From NCBI RefSeq assembly GCF_007677725.1, contig NZ_VEDF01000001.1, forward strand, positions 139,363-203,362: DNA of 64,000 nucleotides, in the 5' to 3' direction. Both the position numbers and the translations under genes were made by a program. The notes beneath the pieces are model-generated. The model was not told the DNA's origin. It did not search any database and worked only from the letters and a program-made list of their open reading frames with translations. Below, piece after piece: positions 52,104 to 62,146 of this stretch (positions within the stretch are counted from its first letter, which is position 1; every line of letters begins with the position of its first letter). Origin of the DNA: Pseudomonas sp. URMO17WK12:I11 (GTDB taxonomy: Bacteria; Pseudomonadota; Gammaproteobacteria; Pseudomonadales; Pseudomonadaceae).

Positions 52104-52697
52104 TCAGCGCGCAAGCAGCACACCACAGTGAGCGAGCCAGCGCTCGAACAGCCTGAAGGTATCGACAGCCGCTTTCACCGTCACGGCCTGATCGGCCGGG
52201 AACACCGAGGCGTGGGCCAGCCGCTCGAGGAAGCTGCGCCAGTGGCTGCCGGTCAACGGTCCATACACATCGAGGAACGCGCAGCCGTTTTCAGCGTCCA
52301 GGCCCAGGCGCTCGGCCATGGCCCGCTTGAGCACCTGGCCGCCCAGGGTCGAGCCCTCCAATACGTACATCACACCAAGCGCAGCGGGTGGGCCGTCGAT
52401 CACGGGCAGCGCCTGGCAGATCGGCAAAGCTTCGACGTCGGTCTGGGTCAGGCCGAGTGCCTGCAGGTCGCGGCGCAACGTGGGGATCTTGCTGCGCTCA
52501 GGGCCTTGATAGTCATGCAGCTGCTCTTGCAGAGGAGCATGAAAGCCATAGTAGGCCTCGAGCAGGCGGCGATAGGCAGCGGTATCGAACGAAGGAGCGA
52601 AAAACGGCAGGCGCGCTTCCAAGGCTTTGTGGCTGTCGCGGGTGTGTTCGCGCAAGGCGTTGAGCAAAGGATTGGCGTCGCAGGTACGGCTGGGCAT
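52104..52697 (-). CDS. Heme oxygenase, BphO-like
   Basis: A 197-residue biliverdin-producing heme oxygenase. The proximal heme histidine is in LREHTRDSHKALEARL near residue 18, and the distal helix is GVMYVLEGSTLGGQV (about 115-130). In many pseudomonads this type (BphO) supplies the chromophore of a bacteriophytochrome, but no BphP is adjacent. It faces the TonB receptor tail to tail, so an iron-acquisition role is also possible. ATG 52,697 fits the domain start; the open frame extends further without family sequence. Confidence 0.85.
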   Translation of the reverse strand: MPSRTCDANPLLNALREHTRDSHKALEARLPFFAPSFDTAAYRRLLEAYYGFHAPLQEQLHDYQGPERSKIPTLRRDLQALGLTQTDVEALPICQALPVIDGPPAALGVMYVLEGSTLGGQVLKRAMAERLGLDAENGCAFLDVYGPLTGSHWRSFLERLAHASVFPADQAVTVKAAVDTFRLFERWLAHCGVLLAR

Positions 52698-52836
52698 GTA
52701 AAGCGCTCTGACGGCAGATTGCCTAAGTGGGCGTAGGATAATAACCCACCGCCGCGCTGTGCCATGACTTTGTTGCAGTAAAAATATCCCTGGCGTGGTA
52801 AACCAATGGGTCTTTTGCACAGAGATTTCTCCGCCG

Positions 52837-53373
52837 GTGAAAGCCATACGCCTGACCTTGCTGTGCCACGCCTTGACCCTCGCGCAGAAGAACGGCTGCT
52901 TGGCACGGCCTGATGACCCTCTGCTGAGCGACGACTCACCGCTGCGGCCTGAAGCGGCTGTGCGCCTGCTCAGCGCTCCCGAGCGACGCGCCACGCAAAC
53001 CGCTCAATGGCTGGCGCCCGCTGTGCCAATTGTCCCCGCGTTGGCCGATTGCAATCTTGGCTGCTGGCAGGGGCTGGCGCTCAAACAGCTGCAGGCGCAA
53101 CAGCCTGACGCGCTGGCGCGCTGGTTGGCCGATCCCTCCAGCGCGCCCCACGGCGGGGAGTCGTTCGAGCAAGTGTGCGCCCGTGTGCAGGGCTGGTTGC
53201 AGGCATTCGATAGCCCGGGAGACTGGTTGGCCGTCACTCACCCTTGGGTGATTCGCGCCGCCTTGGCCTCGGTGCTGGATTGCGCGCAAGAAGCTGCGCT
53301 GCGCATCGATGTGTTGCCGCTGTCGCGGGTGACGCTGAGCTTCACTGGGCAATGGCGCTTGCGCCTGGGCTGA
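52837..53373 (+). CDS. Histidine phosphatase family protein with altered RHG motif
   Basis: A 178-residue phosphoglycerate mutase-like protein. The usual RHG is replaced by CHA (LTLLCHALTLAQ). Other family parts are retained: APERRATQTAQWL, HGGESFEQVCARV and VTHPWVIRA with the second histidine. The start is probably GTG 52,837, since the upstream frame extends into the promoter region shared with the heme oxygenase gene. Activity is uncertain because the arginine that binds phosphate is absent. Confidence 0.7.
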   Translation: MKAIRLTLLCHALTLAQKNGCLARPDDPLLSDDSPLRPEAAVRLLSAPERRATQTAQWLAPAVPIVPALADCNLGCWQGLALKQLQAQQPDALARWLADPSSAPHGGESFEQVCARVQGWLQAFDSPGDWLAVTHPWVIRAALASVLDCAQEAALRIDVLPLSRVTLSFTGQWRLRLG

Positions 53374-53391
53374 GCAAGCGCCGTGTGCTGA

Positions 53392-54177
53392 TCAGAACGC
53401 CAATTTGTAACCGATCAGCAGCAGCATGCCGGCCAGGCAAGGACGCAGCACGCGATCGGAAATCCGCCCGGTCAGGTGGCTACCCATGTAGATGCCCGGC
53501 AGCGAACCCAGCAACAAATAGCCCAGCAGCGACCAGTCCATGTTGCCCATTCCCGCATGACCGATGCCGGCCACCAAGGTCAACGGCACCGCGTGGGCGA
53601 TCTCGGTGCCGACCAGGCGGCGGGTAGCGAGAAATGGATAGAGCAGAAACAGCGCCACGGTGCCCAGCGCACCGGCACCGATCGAGGTGAGGGTGACCAT
53701 GATTCCCAGCACCACGCCGGTCAGTACGGTCAGGGTGTTGAGGCTGCGGTCACTGAGGTGGTAATGATCGCCGGCGTGACGATTGGCAAAGGCTTGCAAG
53801 CGCGATTTGAACAGGATGGCCAGGGCCGTGAGAATAAGCACCACGGCCAAGCCTTGCTTGATGATGGCATTGAGTGCGCTGGTGTCGGTATGCAGGGTAC
53901 TGAGGAACCACAGGGTCAGCGCTGCGGCAGGAACGCTGCCGAGGCTAAGCAGGCCGGTGATTTTCCAGTCGATGTTCTTCTGCTTGCCATGCACCCAGAC
54001 GCCGCTGGCCTTGGTGATGGCCGCGTACAGCAGGTCGGTGCCTACGGCCGTGGCCGGATTGATGCCGAACCACAGCAGAATCGGGGTCATCAGCGAACCG
54101 CCGCCAACGCCGGTCATGCCAACGATGAAGCCCACCACCAGTCCGGCAATGGTGAAACCGAAAGAACCTACATCCAT
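53392..54177 (-). CDS. TauE/SafE family sulfite or anion exporter
   Basis: A 261-residue membrane protein with about 8 helices. Family parts are GLVVGFIVGMTGVGGGSLMTP at the N-terminus, PATAVGTDLLYAAITK, and the second repeat VTLTSIGAGALGTVALFLLYP with RLVGTEIAHAVPLTL. TauE/SafE proteins export sulfite or organosulfonates; the substrate here is not known. Eighteen bases separate its stop from the convergent phosphatase gene. Confidence 0.88.
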   Translation of the reverse strand: MDVGSFGFTIAGLVVGFIVGMTGVGGGSLMTPILLWFGINPATAVGTDLLYAAITKASGVWVHGKQKNIDWKITGLLSLGSVPAAALTLWFLSTLHTDTSALNAIIKQGLAVVLILTALAILFKSRLQAFANRHAGDHYHLSDRSLNTLTVLTGVVLGIMVTLTSIGAGALGTVALFLLYPFLATRRLVGTEIAHAVPLTLVAGIGHAGMGNMDWSLLGYLLLGSLPGIYMGSHLTGRISDRVLRPCLAGMLLLIGYKLAF

Positions 54178-54328
54178 ACGCTACTCGACTGCCCAGCTTT
54201 GCCCGTTATCGGATGCCTGCCAGCATATAGATTGTTCATATAGCTAAATAGAATTGTTCGTTATTAGGTTATAACTGCGCCCCTTGGGAGCTGCACGTTG
54301 CAAGCTGCGAGCGCCAAGTGAAAGCAAG

Positions 54329-54382
54329 AGCGGGGCGGTGCGGGATTCGAGATGTCGAGTCCAGCACCGCCCCGCTTTTTTC
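54329..54382. terminator. Strong hairpin terminator
   Basis: AGCGGGGCGGTGC (54,329-54,341) and GCACCGCCCCGCT (54,364-54,376), 13 bp perfect, followed by T6 on the plus strand. It lies behind the minus-strand chemoreceptor gene and may work in both directions. Confidence 0.75.
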
Positions 54383-54407
54383 TTGCAGCTTGCAGCCTGC
54401 GGCGCCG

Positions 54408-56294
54408 TCAGATCCTGAAGGTGGCGACGAGCTGTTTGAGGCGGCCGGCTTGCTGGGCCAGGGCGTCGCAGTGCTGCAAGGTCTGGTTGAGGTTTTCCAC
54501 GCCTTGCTGGTTCAACGCGTTGATCTGGGTGATGTCCAGGTTCAGGCTCTCGACCACGGCGGTCTGCTCCTCGGTGGCGGTGGCCACCGACTGGTTCATG
54601 CCGTCGATTTCACCGATACGCAGGGTCACGCTGGCCAGACGCTCGCCGGCCTGATTGGCGACTTGGACCGTCTGCTCGCTCGACACCTGGCTGGTGTTCA
54701 TGGTGTGCACCGCTTCGCGCGAACCCACCTGCAAACTGGTGATCATGCGGTGGATCTCTTCGGCCGACACCTGGGTGCGATGGGCCAGGTTGCGCACCTC
54801 ATCGGCGACCACGGCAAAGCCGCGCCCGGCTTCACCGGCGCGCGCCGCCTCGATCGCGGCGTTGAGCGCCAGCAGGTTGGTCTGCTGCGAAATACCCTTG
54901 ATCACATCGAGGATCTTGCCGATTTCATCGGTGCTGGCATTGAGCGTCTCGATCTGCTCGCACGACTCGCTGATACGTTGCGACAACGCCGTCATCGCAT
55001 GGATAGCCTGGTCCACCACCTCACGCCCCCCGTGGGCCTGTTCGCTGGCGCCGCTGGCGTGTTGCGAAGCATCGGCGGCATTGCGGGCGATCTCCTGGGT
55101 GGCGGCGCCCAGCTGGTTGATTGCGGCGGCCACGCTGTTGGTGCGCATGCTTTGCTCTTCAGAGCCAATGATCGAGGCATTCGAGGCGTTCACCACCTTC
55201 TCCGACAAGTCATGCACCAGGCGGGTGGCCGAGGACACTTCGCTGATCGAGGTATGAATGCGCTCGACGAAGCGGTTGAACGAGCTTGCCAGTTCACCGA
55301 ATTCATCCTGGTGCTGCACTTCCAGGCGCCGGGTCAGGTCGCCTTCTCCTTCGGCGATGTCGCGCATTGCGCGACCCATGGTGGTCAGCGGGCGCATCAG
55401 CACCGGAATCAGCAAACCGAGCAGCAGGGCGATGGCCGCCACGGCGATGAGCATGGCGATGATCGCCGACGTGCGGAATTGGCTGAGCGCCGCGTAAGCC
55501 TTGTCCTTATCGATCGACAGGCCGATGTACCACTGCGCCGACGGCAAGCCGGCCACCGGGGCGAACGAAATCAGCCGCTCTTCGCCGTTGAGCGTGACAT
55601 CCTGCATGCCGGTGGCCACGCGCAAGCCGCTGCCGGGGTAGATGTCGTCGAGGTTTTTCATCACCTGGTCTTTGTCCGGGCTGACGATGACTTGGCCCGT
55701 GCTGTCGGCGAGGAAGGCGTGGCCGATGCCGCCGAAGTCCACCGAGTTGATGATCTGCACCAGGGTGTCGAGGGTCAGGTCGCCGCCCACCACGCCCATC
55801 AGCTCACCACCCGCCTTGCTTTTCACGGGTACCGCGATGGTCACCATCAAATCGCCCAAGGCGCCTTGATAAGGGGGCGTGAGCGCAGTTTGACCGGCCG
55901 TGACCGCCGTGCTGTACCACGGCCGCTGGCGTGGGTCGTAGCCAGGCGGCATTTGTGAATCGGGGCGCTGGGTGAAGGTGCCGTTGGCTTGCCCCAGGTA
56001 AGTGAAGAGGAAGTTCTTGGCGTAGGTTGGCTGCTCGATGAGTCCATTGAGGGTTGCGCCTGCGCCTTGTTCGGCGATGTCCTGCGCCAGGTTTTCCATG
56101 ACCAGAATGCGCCCGCTCATCCAGTTCTGCACGCTGCTGGCCGTCAACGCGCCCGCTTGCTGCACCGAGGCTTCGATGTTCTGGCGCAAGGTGGTGCGTT
56201 GCAGATAGTCGTTGTAGAGCGTGAACAGGGCAAAGGCCAGCACCACGACACCGCAGGCGCTGAGAAGGATCTTGTGGCGGAATTTCAGGTTCAT
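54408..56294 (-). CDS. Methyl-accepting chemotaxis protein with dCache sensor
   Basis: A 628-residue chemoreceptor. TM1 is about residues 8-27 and TM2 near 280-302. Between them lies a periplasmic dCache_1 domain ([37 protein letters not shown]), of the type that often binds amino acids or other small ligands. A HAMP domain follows ([24 protein letters not shown]), then the signalling domain with the conserved tip [22 protein letters not shown] 56,294 gives a normal signal anchor; the longer frame to 56,501 is not receptor-like. Ligand unknown. Confidence 0.92.
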   Translation of the reverse strand: MNLKFRHKILLSACGVVVLAFALFTLYNDYLQRTTLRQNIEASVQQAGALTASSVQNWMSGRILVMENLAQDIAEQGAGATLNGLIEQPTYAKNFLFTYLGQANGTFTQRPDSQMPPGYDPRQRPWYSTAVTAGQTALTPPYQGALGDLMVTIAVPVKSKAGGELMGVVGGDLTLDTLVQIINSVDFGGIGHAFLADSTGQVIVSPDKDQVMKNLDDIYPGSGLRVATGMQDVTLNGEERLISFAPVAGLPSAQWYIGLSIDKDKAYAALSQFRTSAIIAMLIAVAAIALLLGLLIPVLMRPLTTMGRAMRDIAEGEGDLTRRLEVQHQDEFGELASSFNRFVERIHTSISEVSSATRLVHDLSEKVVNASNASIIGSEEQSMRTNSVAAAINQLGAATQEIARNAADASQHASGASEQAHGGREVVDQAIHAMTALSQRISESCEQIETLNASTDEIGKILDVIKGISQQTNLLALNAAIEAARAGEAGRGFAVVADEVRNLAHRTQVSAEEIHRMITSLQVGSREAVHTMNTSQVSSEQTVQVANQAGERLASVTLRIGEIDGMNQSVATATEEQTAVVESLNLDITQINALNQQGVENLNQTLQHCDALAQQAGRLKQLVATFRI

Positions 56295-56434
56295 GTTTCG
56301 AGACCTTGAGCCATGGAGGGGAGGGCCGCGCGCGCTTGTGGCGGAACGCGGAACCGGTCTCCTGGGTATCGGCCTGGCTGTTAAAAGGTTGATACGGCTA
56401 CGGATTTTTGCGCCGTTGCGCGACGGACGGTGGA

Positions 56435-57313
56435 CTATTTGCTGGCCATCAACTCGATCAGCAGGCGCGCACCTTGCCGTAGCGGTTGCTGCTTGCGCCA
56501 AAAGGCGTGAACCGGCAGCTGCAACTCATTGCGCGTGTTGCCGAACCGCAGGCGTACCAGGCGCCCGCTGTCGATCAGCGGCGCAACCCTGGCCAGCGGC
56601 AGATCGCCCCACCCGAGGCCGGCCTCGACCATCTGCAAGGCCAGGTCGAAACTGTCGGTGGACCAGTGCGTTGCGCCGATCAAGGGACGTGGGTCGAGCA
56701 GCGGTAGATCTCGGCTGCGCACCAGAATCTGGCGCACGTTGACCAAGTCTTCGAGGTAGCGGATGCGGCCTTCGACCAAGGCTGGATGCGTAGGCGCCAG
56801 TGTGGCGACCAGCGACTCCATGCCGACGTGCTGAAAGCTGCGCTGTGGGTCGACGTGCAGCCCGGCGAACGCCAGGCACAGGTCGACGCGGCCGCTGTCG
56901 AGCAGGTGCAAGGCGTCCTCCTGCGGCGCACTGAGCACTTGGATATCGAGTAATGGGTAGCGCGCACCCAGATCGGCAATCGCAGCCATCAGCGGCAGAT
57001 GGTCGATATCCGGCACCACAGCCAGGCTCAGGCTGCTCTCCAGCCCTTGGGAGAGTTCCAGGGCATGCACCTGCAGCAGCCCGAGCTGCTCGGCAATCAG
57101 CCTGGCATGGGGTTCAAGCGCCCGCGCCTGGGCCGTGGCCCGCACCTCGCGCGGACCGCGTTCGAACAAGGCGTAGCCCAGCTCAGCCTCGAGGTTGCCA
57201 ATGGCCATGCTCACGGCGGAGGGAACACGGTGCAGTGCGCGTGCGGCAGCGGAAAACGAACCGCGGTCGAGCACCGCTAGAAACAGCTGGATGTTATCGC
57301 TGGAAAAGTTCAT
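56435..57313 (-). CDS. LysR family transcriptional regulator
   Basis: A 292-residue LysR-type regulator: HTH in residues 4-62 ([37 protein letters not shown] abbreviated), followed by a periplasmic-binding-like effector domain. It is divergent from the PACE exporter gene with about 100 bases between, the usual arrangement in which the regulator controls its neighbour. Confidence 0.9.
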   Translation of the reverse strand: MNFSSDNIQLFLAVLDRGSFSAAARALHRVPSAVSMAIGNLEAELGYALFERGPREVRATAQARALEPHARLIAEQLGLLQVHALELSQGLESSLSLAVVPDIDHLPLMAAIADLGARYPLLDIQVLSAPQEDALHLLDSGRVDLCLAFAGLHVDPQRSFQHVGMESLVATLAPTHPALVEGRIRYLEDLVNVRQILVRSRDLPLLDPRPLIGATHWSTDSFDLALQMVEAGLGWGDLPLARVAPLIDSGRLVRLRFGNTRNELQLPVHAFWRKQQPLRQGARLLIELMASK

Positions 57314-57412
57314 GGCAGCCTCCTGTCAGTCAATCTGATGGCTGCTTACTTTTCCTGTCAAGCCAATTGAAGCACGATTGCTGCCTTGCTATTCCATCAC
57401 TTGAGGTAATCC

Positions 57413-57841
57413 GTGCAGGGCGTCAAACGTAAATTGGTCTATGTCACATTCTATGAATTGATCGGCTTGTGCATGTCGACGTTGGGGTTGGCGTATCTGT
57501 CCAACACCCAGGCGTCGCATACCGGCCCGCTGGCGGTGCTGATCACTAGCATCGCCATGCTGTGGAACCTGATCTACAACAGCTTGTTCGAGCGCTGGGA
57601 GAGCGGCCAGACCAAGCGCGGGCGCAGCGTGGCGCGACGCGTGGCCCACGCCATCGGCTTTCAGTTGACCTTGGTGGTGTACCTGATTCCGTTGATTGCC
57701 TGGTGGCTGGACATGACCTTGGTCGAGGCGTTCGTGGTTGACTTGGCTTTCATCATTCTGGTGCCGTGTTACACCTTCGCCTACAACTGGGCGTTCGACC
57801 GGATCTTCGGCTTGCCCACCGCGGCCATGGCCCGTGCCTGA
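57413..57841 (+). CDS. PACE family (AceI-like) multidrug or biocide exporter
   Basis: A 142-residue inner-membrane protein with two tandem bacterial transmembrane pair domains, four helices. Signature parts are KRKLVYVTFYELIGL at the start, MLWNLIYNSLFERWE, and the second repeat RRVAHAIGFQLTLVVYLIPL with PCYTFAYNWAFDRIFG. PACE proteins export chlorhexidine, acriflavine or polyamines. The start is GTG 57,413 behind TTGAGGTAAT. The divergent LysR protein is the likely regulator. Confidence 0.9.
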   Translation: MQGVKRKLVYVTFYELIGLCMSTLGLAYLSNTQASHTGPLAVLITSIAMLWNLIYNSLFERWESGQTKRGRSVARRVAHAIGFQLTLVVYLIPLIAWWLDMTLVEAFVVDLAFIILVPCYTFAYNWAFDRIFGLPTAAMARA

Positions 57842-57906
57842 AGAGCAAGGCGCCACTGAAGTCCGCGCCAGCGCGCTTCACGCTCGCCGCTCAAGGCCAG
57901 CAGCGC

Positions 57907-58590
57907 TCAGCCGCCAAGGTCGAGCTTTTGCTCAAGCCGATCGAGGTGATCGTGCATCAATGCCAGCGCCGCCCGTGCATCAGCAGCCTCCACCGCATCG
58001 ATGATCGCCGCGTGTTCCTCCCAGGCGCAGTGCTCGCAGCAGGGTGATTCGTAGCGGGCGATGATCAGCGAGGTCATCGGCACCAGGCCATTGAGGAATC
58101 TCGCCAACGGTGCATTGGCAGCCACCTGCGCAAGCTTGAGGTGAAACTCGCCGCCTAGACGGATGGCGGCGCAGCGCTCGCCGCGTTCATGATGCTGGCG
58201 TTCGCGTTCGACCAATTGCCGCAGTTGGCGGATCTGCGCAGGCCGTGCGCGCTGGGCGGCCAAGCTGATCAAGGTGGTCTCGGCCAGGCGCCGGGCGCTG
58301 AGCACTTGACGCGCCTGATCTGGGTCCGGTGCAGCCAGGTGTGCGGTGTGGCTTGGGCGCTGCACGATCACCTGCTGGTCGGACAGCCGCCCGAGCACTC
58401 GGCGGATCACGGTGCGGCTGACACCAAAGGCATTGCCCAGTGCCTGTTCAGGCAGCAGGCTGCCCGGTGGCAGGCGCTGCTCGAGAATGGCATCGAACAG
58501 GCGCGGGTAGATCTGCTCGGCCGAAAGGCGCGTTTCGCCAGCGGCGAGCAGGGCTGGCAGGCGGGGGGCGGCGTGGGCGCAGGCGGTCAT
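57907..58590 (-). CDS. GntR/FCD family regulator
   Basis: A 227-residue regulator. The wHTH is at residues 20-85 (LEQRLPPGSLLPEQALGNAFGVSRTVIRRVLGRLSDQQ abbreviated) and the FCD ligand domain follows, with likely metal-binding histidines in GGEFHLKLAQVA and MHDHLDRLE. ATG 58,590 has GGAG upstream in GGAGAGCGACC. It lies 16 bases behind another GntR gene on the same strand, so the two may be co-transcribed. Confidence 0.85.
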   Translation of the reverse strand: MTACAHAAPRLPALLAAGETRLSAEQIYPRLFDAILEQRLPPGSLLPEQALGNAFGVSRTVIRRVLGRLSDQQVIVQRPSHTAHLAAPDPDQARQVLSARRLAETTLISLAAQRARPAQIRQLRQLVERERQHHERGERCAAIRLGGEFHLKLAQVAANAPLARFLNGLVPMTSLIIARYESPCCEHCAWEEHAAIIDAVEAADARAALALMHDHLDRLEQKLDLGG

Positions 58591-58606
58591 GGTCGCTCTC
58601 CTGTGG

Positions 58607-59311
58607 TCATTGGCCCGGGTGATCGTCCGGGATGTTGAGTTCGATGCCCATGCGCAGCCCCTCGGCAAGGATGTGCTGGCGCATCTGGGCGCTGGCGTGG
58701 GCGCTGTTGCGATCGCGAATGGCGCGTACCACGGCTTCGTTTTCCTTGAGCCGAGCGGCCAGGTGTTCGGGCGAATTGCGCAGCATGCTGGCGCTCTGCT
58801 TCAAGGCGTTGCCGGTCTGTTGCACCACGCTCTGGAAGATCGGATTGGTGGTCAGGGCAAACAGCGCTTCGTGAAAGGCGATATAGGCACTGACCCCGGC
58901 TTCGCTGTCATCGGCGTCCAAGGCTTCGCGCATGTCCATCAAGGTCAGGCGTAGCTGCCCGATGTCCTGACTGTTCGCCGACTGCGCCACCAGGCCGACG
59001 ATGAACGGCTCGAGGGTGTAGCGCAGCTCCAGCACATCGGCCAGGCTTGCCGCCGCGGTGGCTTCGCCAGCCGGGTCCTGGGTCGGTGCCTCGGCGTCGA
59101 GCACCAGCACCCCCTTGCCCGGCAGCGAACGTACCAGGCCCAGGGTTTCCAGCACGGTCACTGCTTCGCGCAGGCTCGGCCGGCTGATGCCCAACTGCTC
59201 GGCCAGCTCGCGCTGCCCAGGCAGCATGTCGCCAGAGCGCCACTGGCCGCGGGCCAGGGCCTTGCGCAGTTTTTCCACCACTGAGTTGACGACGGTCGAT
59301 GAGCTGATCAC
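58607..59311 (-). CDS. FadR-subfamily GntR regulator
   Basis: A 234-residue regulator with wHTH (SGDMLPGQRELAEQLGISRPSLREAVTVLETLGLV abbreviated, residues 26-60) and FCD domain (LRYTLEPFIVGLVAQ, AYIAFHEALFALTTNPIF, MRQHILAEG). It is directly downstream of dctA on the same strand (44 bases), so it may regulate uptake of a C4-dicarboxylate or related acid. A GGTCTGACC palindrome at 60,814-60,822 upstream of dctA is a candidate operator. Confidence 0.88.
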   Translation of the reverse strand: MISSSTVVNSVVEKLRKALARGQWRSGDMLPGQRELAEQLGISRPSLREAVTVLETLGLVRSLPGKGVLVLDAEAPTQDPAGEATAAASLADVLELRYTLEPFIVGLVAQSANSQDIGQLRLTLMDMREALDADDSEAGVSAYIAFHEALFALTTNPIFQSVVQQTGNALKQSASMLRNSPEHLAARLKENEAVVRAIRDRNSAHASAQMRQHILAEGLRMGIELNIPDDHPGQ

Positions 59312-59355
59312 GGTTCGCTCCTGCGAGGGCCGGCGACAACGCCGGCCGGGTTCGC

Positions 59356-60666
59356 TCAGAATTCCTGTTGATGGGGGTTGGCTGGCTTGCGCGGCGTCAT
59401 GGCGAAGCCCGGTTTGCCATCGAGCACCTTCTGCGCGCGCTCAAGGTCGATGTCCTTTTCCCAGCGCGCGATCGCCACGGTGGCCACGCAATTGCCGATC
59501 AGGTTGGTCAGTGCCCGGCCGATACCCATGAACCAGTCCACTGCCAACACTAGCACCAGGCCGACGACCGGAATCGCCGGTACCGCGGTCAGGGTCGCCG
59601 CCAGGATTACCAGTGCCGAACCTGGGATGCCGTGGGCACCCTTGGAAGTCACCAGCGACACCAGGAGGATGGTCAGCAGGTCGGTCATCTCCAACGGCGT
59701 GCCGGTGGCGTTGGCGATGAACACGATGGCCAAGGTCAGGTAGATCGAGAAACCGTCGAGGTTGAACGAGTAACCGGTAGGGATCACCAGCCCGACGGTC
59801 GAGCTGCCGATACCCAGGTGTTCAAGCTTGCGCATGATCTGCGGCAGCACGGCGTCGGAGGATGCGGTGCCCAGCACGATGGTCAGCTCTTCACGCAGGT
59901 ACTTGATGAACGGCAGCAGCTTCAAGCCCGACACGCGCATCACGGTGCCGAGAATGATCAGTACGAAGCCGGCGCAGGTCAGGTAGAACAGCGCCACCAG
60001 CCCACCCAGGTGCTGCAGCGATTCCAGGCCGTACTTGCTGGTGGTGAAGGCGATCGCGCCAAACACGCCGATCGGTGCCAGGCGCACGATCATGCCCATG
60101 ATGCGGAAGATCACGTGGCTCAGTTCATTGATCAGCCGCGAAATACCGGCGGCCGATTCGCCCACCAGGTTCAGGGCGCTGCCGAACAGCACGGCGAACA
60201 ACAGCACCTGAAGGATATTGTTATCGGCGAAGGCACCGATCACCGACGTGGGGATCAGGTCCATGAAGAAAGCGGTAGCGCCATGCAGATGCTGGCCGCG
60301 CTCGGCCAGGCTGCCGGCATCGGCGGCGGAGAGCTGGTCAAGGTGAATGTTGGCGCCGCTGCCGATACCGCTGGTAAAGGCGAAGACCAAGCCGATGACC
60401 AGGGCGATGGTGGTCAGCACTTCGAAGTAGATGACCGATTTCAGGCCGATGCGTCCAACCTTCTTCAAGTCACCGGCGCCGGAGATGCCGCTGACCACGA
60501 CGCAGAACACGATCAAGCCGATGAGCATCTTGATCAACTTGATGAAGCCGTCGCCGAGGGGTTTGAGTTGCAGGGAGAGGTCGGGGAAGCTGAGGCCGCA
60601 GGCAATGCCGAGAGCAAGGCCGAGCACAACTTGCAGGAAGATCGAACGCGAGCACCATTTGAGCAT
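59356..60666 (-). CDS. dctA: C4-dicarboxylate:cation symporter DctA
   Basis: A 436-residue sodium- or proton-coupled carrier for succinate, fumarate and malate. Family motifs are IFLQVVLGLALGIACG at the start, the serine-rich hairpin VLGTASSDAVLPQIM, and IPTGYSFNLDGFSIYLTLA (unwound helix). Length agrees with DctA. GGAGAG lies before the ATG. With the GntR genes downstream it forms a minus-strand cluster. Confidence 0.9.
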   Translation of the reverse strand: MLKWCSRSIFLQVVLGLALGIACGLSFPDLSLQLKPLGDGFIKLIKMLIGLIVFCVVVSGISGAGDLKKVGRIGLKSVIYFEVLTTIALVIGLVFAFTSGIGSGANIHLDQLSAADAGSLAERGQHLHGATAFFMDLIPTSVIGAFADNNILQVLLFAVLFGSALNLVGESAAGISRLINELSHVIFRIMGMIVRLAPIGVFGAIAFTTSKYGLESLQHLGGLVALFYLTCAGFVLIILGTVMRVSGLKLLPFIKYLREELTIVLGTASSDAVLPQIMRKLEHLGIGSSTVGLVIPTGYSFNLDGFSIYLTLAIVFIANATGTPLEMTDLLTILLVSLVTSKGAHGIPGSALVILAATLTAVPAIPVVGLVLVLAVDWFMGIGRALTNLIGNCVATVAIARWEKDIDLERAQKVLDGKPGFAMTPRKPANPHQQEF

Positions 60667-60813
60667 GGGAGAGATCTCAGATCGGTATCCTTGCTTCGAT
60701 GCCGCACGGGGCGAAAGAGCGCAGGACTTAATTATTGTGGTCTTACCGGTTTGTTCAGCGCGCAGTCATGGAACCGCGAAAAATCCCATATTGCAAGGGT
60801 TTTTGGCCTGACC

Positions 60814-60822
60814 GGTCTGACC
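60814..60822. promoter_or_regulatory. Candidate GntR operator upstream of dctA
   Basis: GGTCTGACC is a perfect odd-centre palindrome inside CTGACCGGTCTGACCAG (60,808-60,824). FadR-type regulators commonly bind TGGTnnnACCA-like sites, and two such regulators are encoded just downstream of dctA. Confidence 0.35.
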
Positions 60823-60897
60823 AGTTATGGGGCATTGACGGCGGCCACGCTCTGGATCGGTGCGTGTATCGTTTGCGCAAGATAAGGAGGATGTGCG

Positions 60898-60969
60898 ATG
60901 GCCGGCGCTGCGCGAGAGCTGTGCAAGCAGCTTGCCAAGGGTAGGGAGCAAGGCGGCGAAGGCGAGTAG
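60898..60969 (+). CDS. Possible 23-residue peptide
   Basis: A very short frame, MAGAARELCKQLAKGREQGG and three further residues, preceded by a strong AAGGAGG at 60,884-60,890, 7 bases before the ATG. It lies between dctA (divergent) and the folD terminator. The rest of 60,667-61,021 contains no other gene. The signal is only the ribosome site. Confidence 0.3.
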   Translation: MAGAARELCKQLAKGREQGGEGE

Positions 60970-60974
60970 GCGGG

Positions 60975-61004
60975 CAAAAAAACGGCACCCGCCAGGGGTG
61001 CCGT
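60975..61004 (-). terminator. folD terminator
   Basis: On the minus strand ACGGCACCC and GGGTGCCGT (60,982-60,990 with 60,996-61,004) form a 9-bp stem followed by seven T, 18 bases behind the folD stop. Confidence 0.85.
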
Positions 61005-61021
61005 TCTCATCGGGCGCTGTG

Positions 61022-61876
61022 TTACTTGTGCAGCTCTTCGGCGGCGTACAGCGTGTTCTCAAGCAGGCATGCGCGGGTCATCGGGCCGACGCCACCTGGC
61101 ACTGGGGTGATCCAGCCGGCGCGGGGCAGGGCGGTCTCATAGACCACATCGCCCACCAACTTGCCGTCTTCCTGGCGATTGATGCCGACGTCGATGACGA
61201 TGGCGCCTGGCTTGATCCACTCGCCTTTGACCAGGCCCGGCTTGCCAGCGGCCACCACCACCAGGTCGGCGCGACCGACATGGCCGGCCAGATCCTGGGT
61301 GAAGCGATGGCATACGGTGACCGTGCAGCCACCGAGCAGCAGCTCCATGGCCATTGGCCGACCCACGATGTTGGAGGCGCCGACGATCACCGCGTCCATG
61401 CCGTACAGGTCCTGGCCGGTGCTTTCGAGTAAGGTCATGATGCCTTTCGGTGTGCACGGGCGCAGCAGCGGAATACGCTGGGCCAGGCGACCGATGTTGT
61501 AAGGGTGGAAACCATCGACGTCCTTGTCCGGGCGAATGCGCTCGAGCAGCAGGGAGGCGTCGAGGTGCGCCGGCAGCGGCAATTGCAGCAGGATGCCATC
61601 GACGGCCGGGTCGTCGTTGAGGCGGTCGATCAGCTCGGTGAGCGCTTGCTGCGTGGTATCGCTGGGCAGGTCGAACGCCTGGGAAATGAAACCGACCTCT
61701 TCGCAGTCCTTGCGCTTGTGCGAAACATAGACGTGGGAGGCGGGGTCGGTGCCGACCAGAATCACTGCCAGGCCCGGCGTGCGCAGGCCTTGCTGGCGGC
61801 GCTCCTCGACCCGTTGAGCGATCTGCTTGCGCAGGTTGGCGGCGATCGCCTTGCCATCGATTAGGTGTGCAGTCAT
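61022..61876 (-). CDS. folD: Methylene-THF dehydrogenase / cyclohydrolase
   Basis: A 284-residue bifunctional enzyme that interconverts 5,10-methylene- and 10-formyl-tetrahydrofolate with NADP. Motifs: [28 protein letters not shown] abbreviated (contains catalytic Tyr and Lys), [14 protein letters not shown], the NADP loop [16 protein letters not shown] and [21 protein letters not shown] 61,876 gives the normal length; the frame upstream does not look coding. Divergent from the tRNA operon. Confidence 0.95.
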   Translation of the reverse strand: MTAHLIDGKAIAANLRKQIAQRVEERRQQGLRTPGLAVILVGTDPASHVYVSHKRKDCEEVGFISQAFDLPSDTTQQALTELIDRLNDDPAVDGILLQLPLPAHLDASLLLERIRPDKDVDGFHPYNIGRLAQRIPLLRPCTPKGIMTLLESTGQDLYGMDAVIVGASNIVGRPMAMELLLGGCTVTVCHRFTQDLAGHVGRADLVVVAAGKPGLVKGEWIKPGAIVIDVGINRQEDGKLVGDVVYETALPRAGWITPVPGGVGPMTRACLLENTLYAAEELHK

Positions 61877-62010
61877 AGACGCGTGATTAACCATCGAGAA
61901 AGAAACCATAAAGAGTGCGCATTCTCGCACGACATGGCTCGAGGGCAAAGGCGAGTGGTCGGGCAAATGCCCTAACCCCTTCAATAATTTAAATTTTTTG
62001 GAGAAATGTG

Positions 62011-62039
62011 TTGACGGCCTAGAGGCTCGCCTATAAGAT
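62011..62039 (+). promoter_or_regulatory. Promoter of the tRNA cluster
   Basis: TTGACG (62,011-62,016), 17 bases, TAAGAT (62,034-62,039), followed by the GC-rich TCGCCGCAC. A GC-rich discriminator is typical of stable-RNA promoters under stringent control. It lies 108 bases before tRNA-Arg. Confidence 0.65.
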
Positions 62040-62146
62040 TCGCCGCACTTGTCGGGCACAGCCTAGCACTGGTTGGCGAAGTCGGGCAGAATGAGTGGTT
62101 TAGCAGTTACCTGTTAAGGCCTCGTTCGGTTAGGCTTTAAGCTTAA

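Noticed and set aside
54318..55958. 546-residue plus-strand ORF
   Set aside because: Antisense to the chemoreceptor; rich in His and Gln with no domain.
59632..60885. 417-residue plus-strand ORF
   Set aside because: Antisense to dctA; low-complexity Gln/His/Asp composition.
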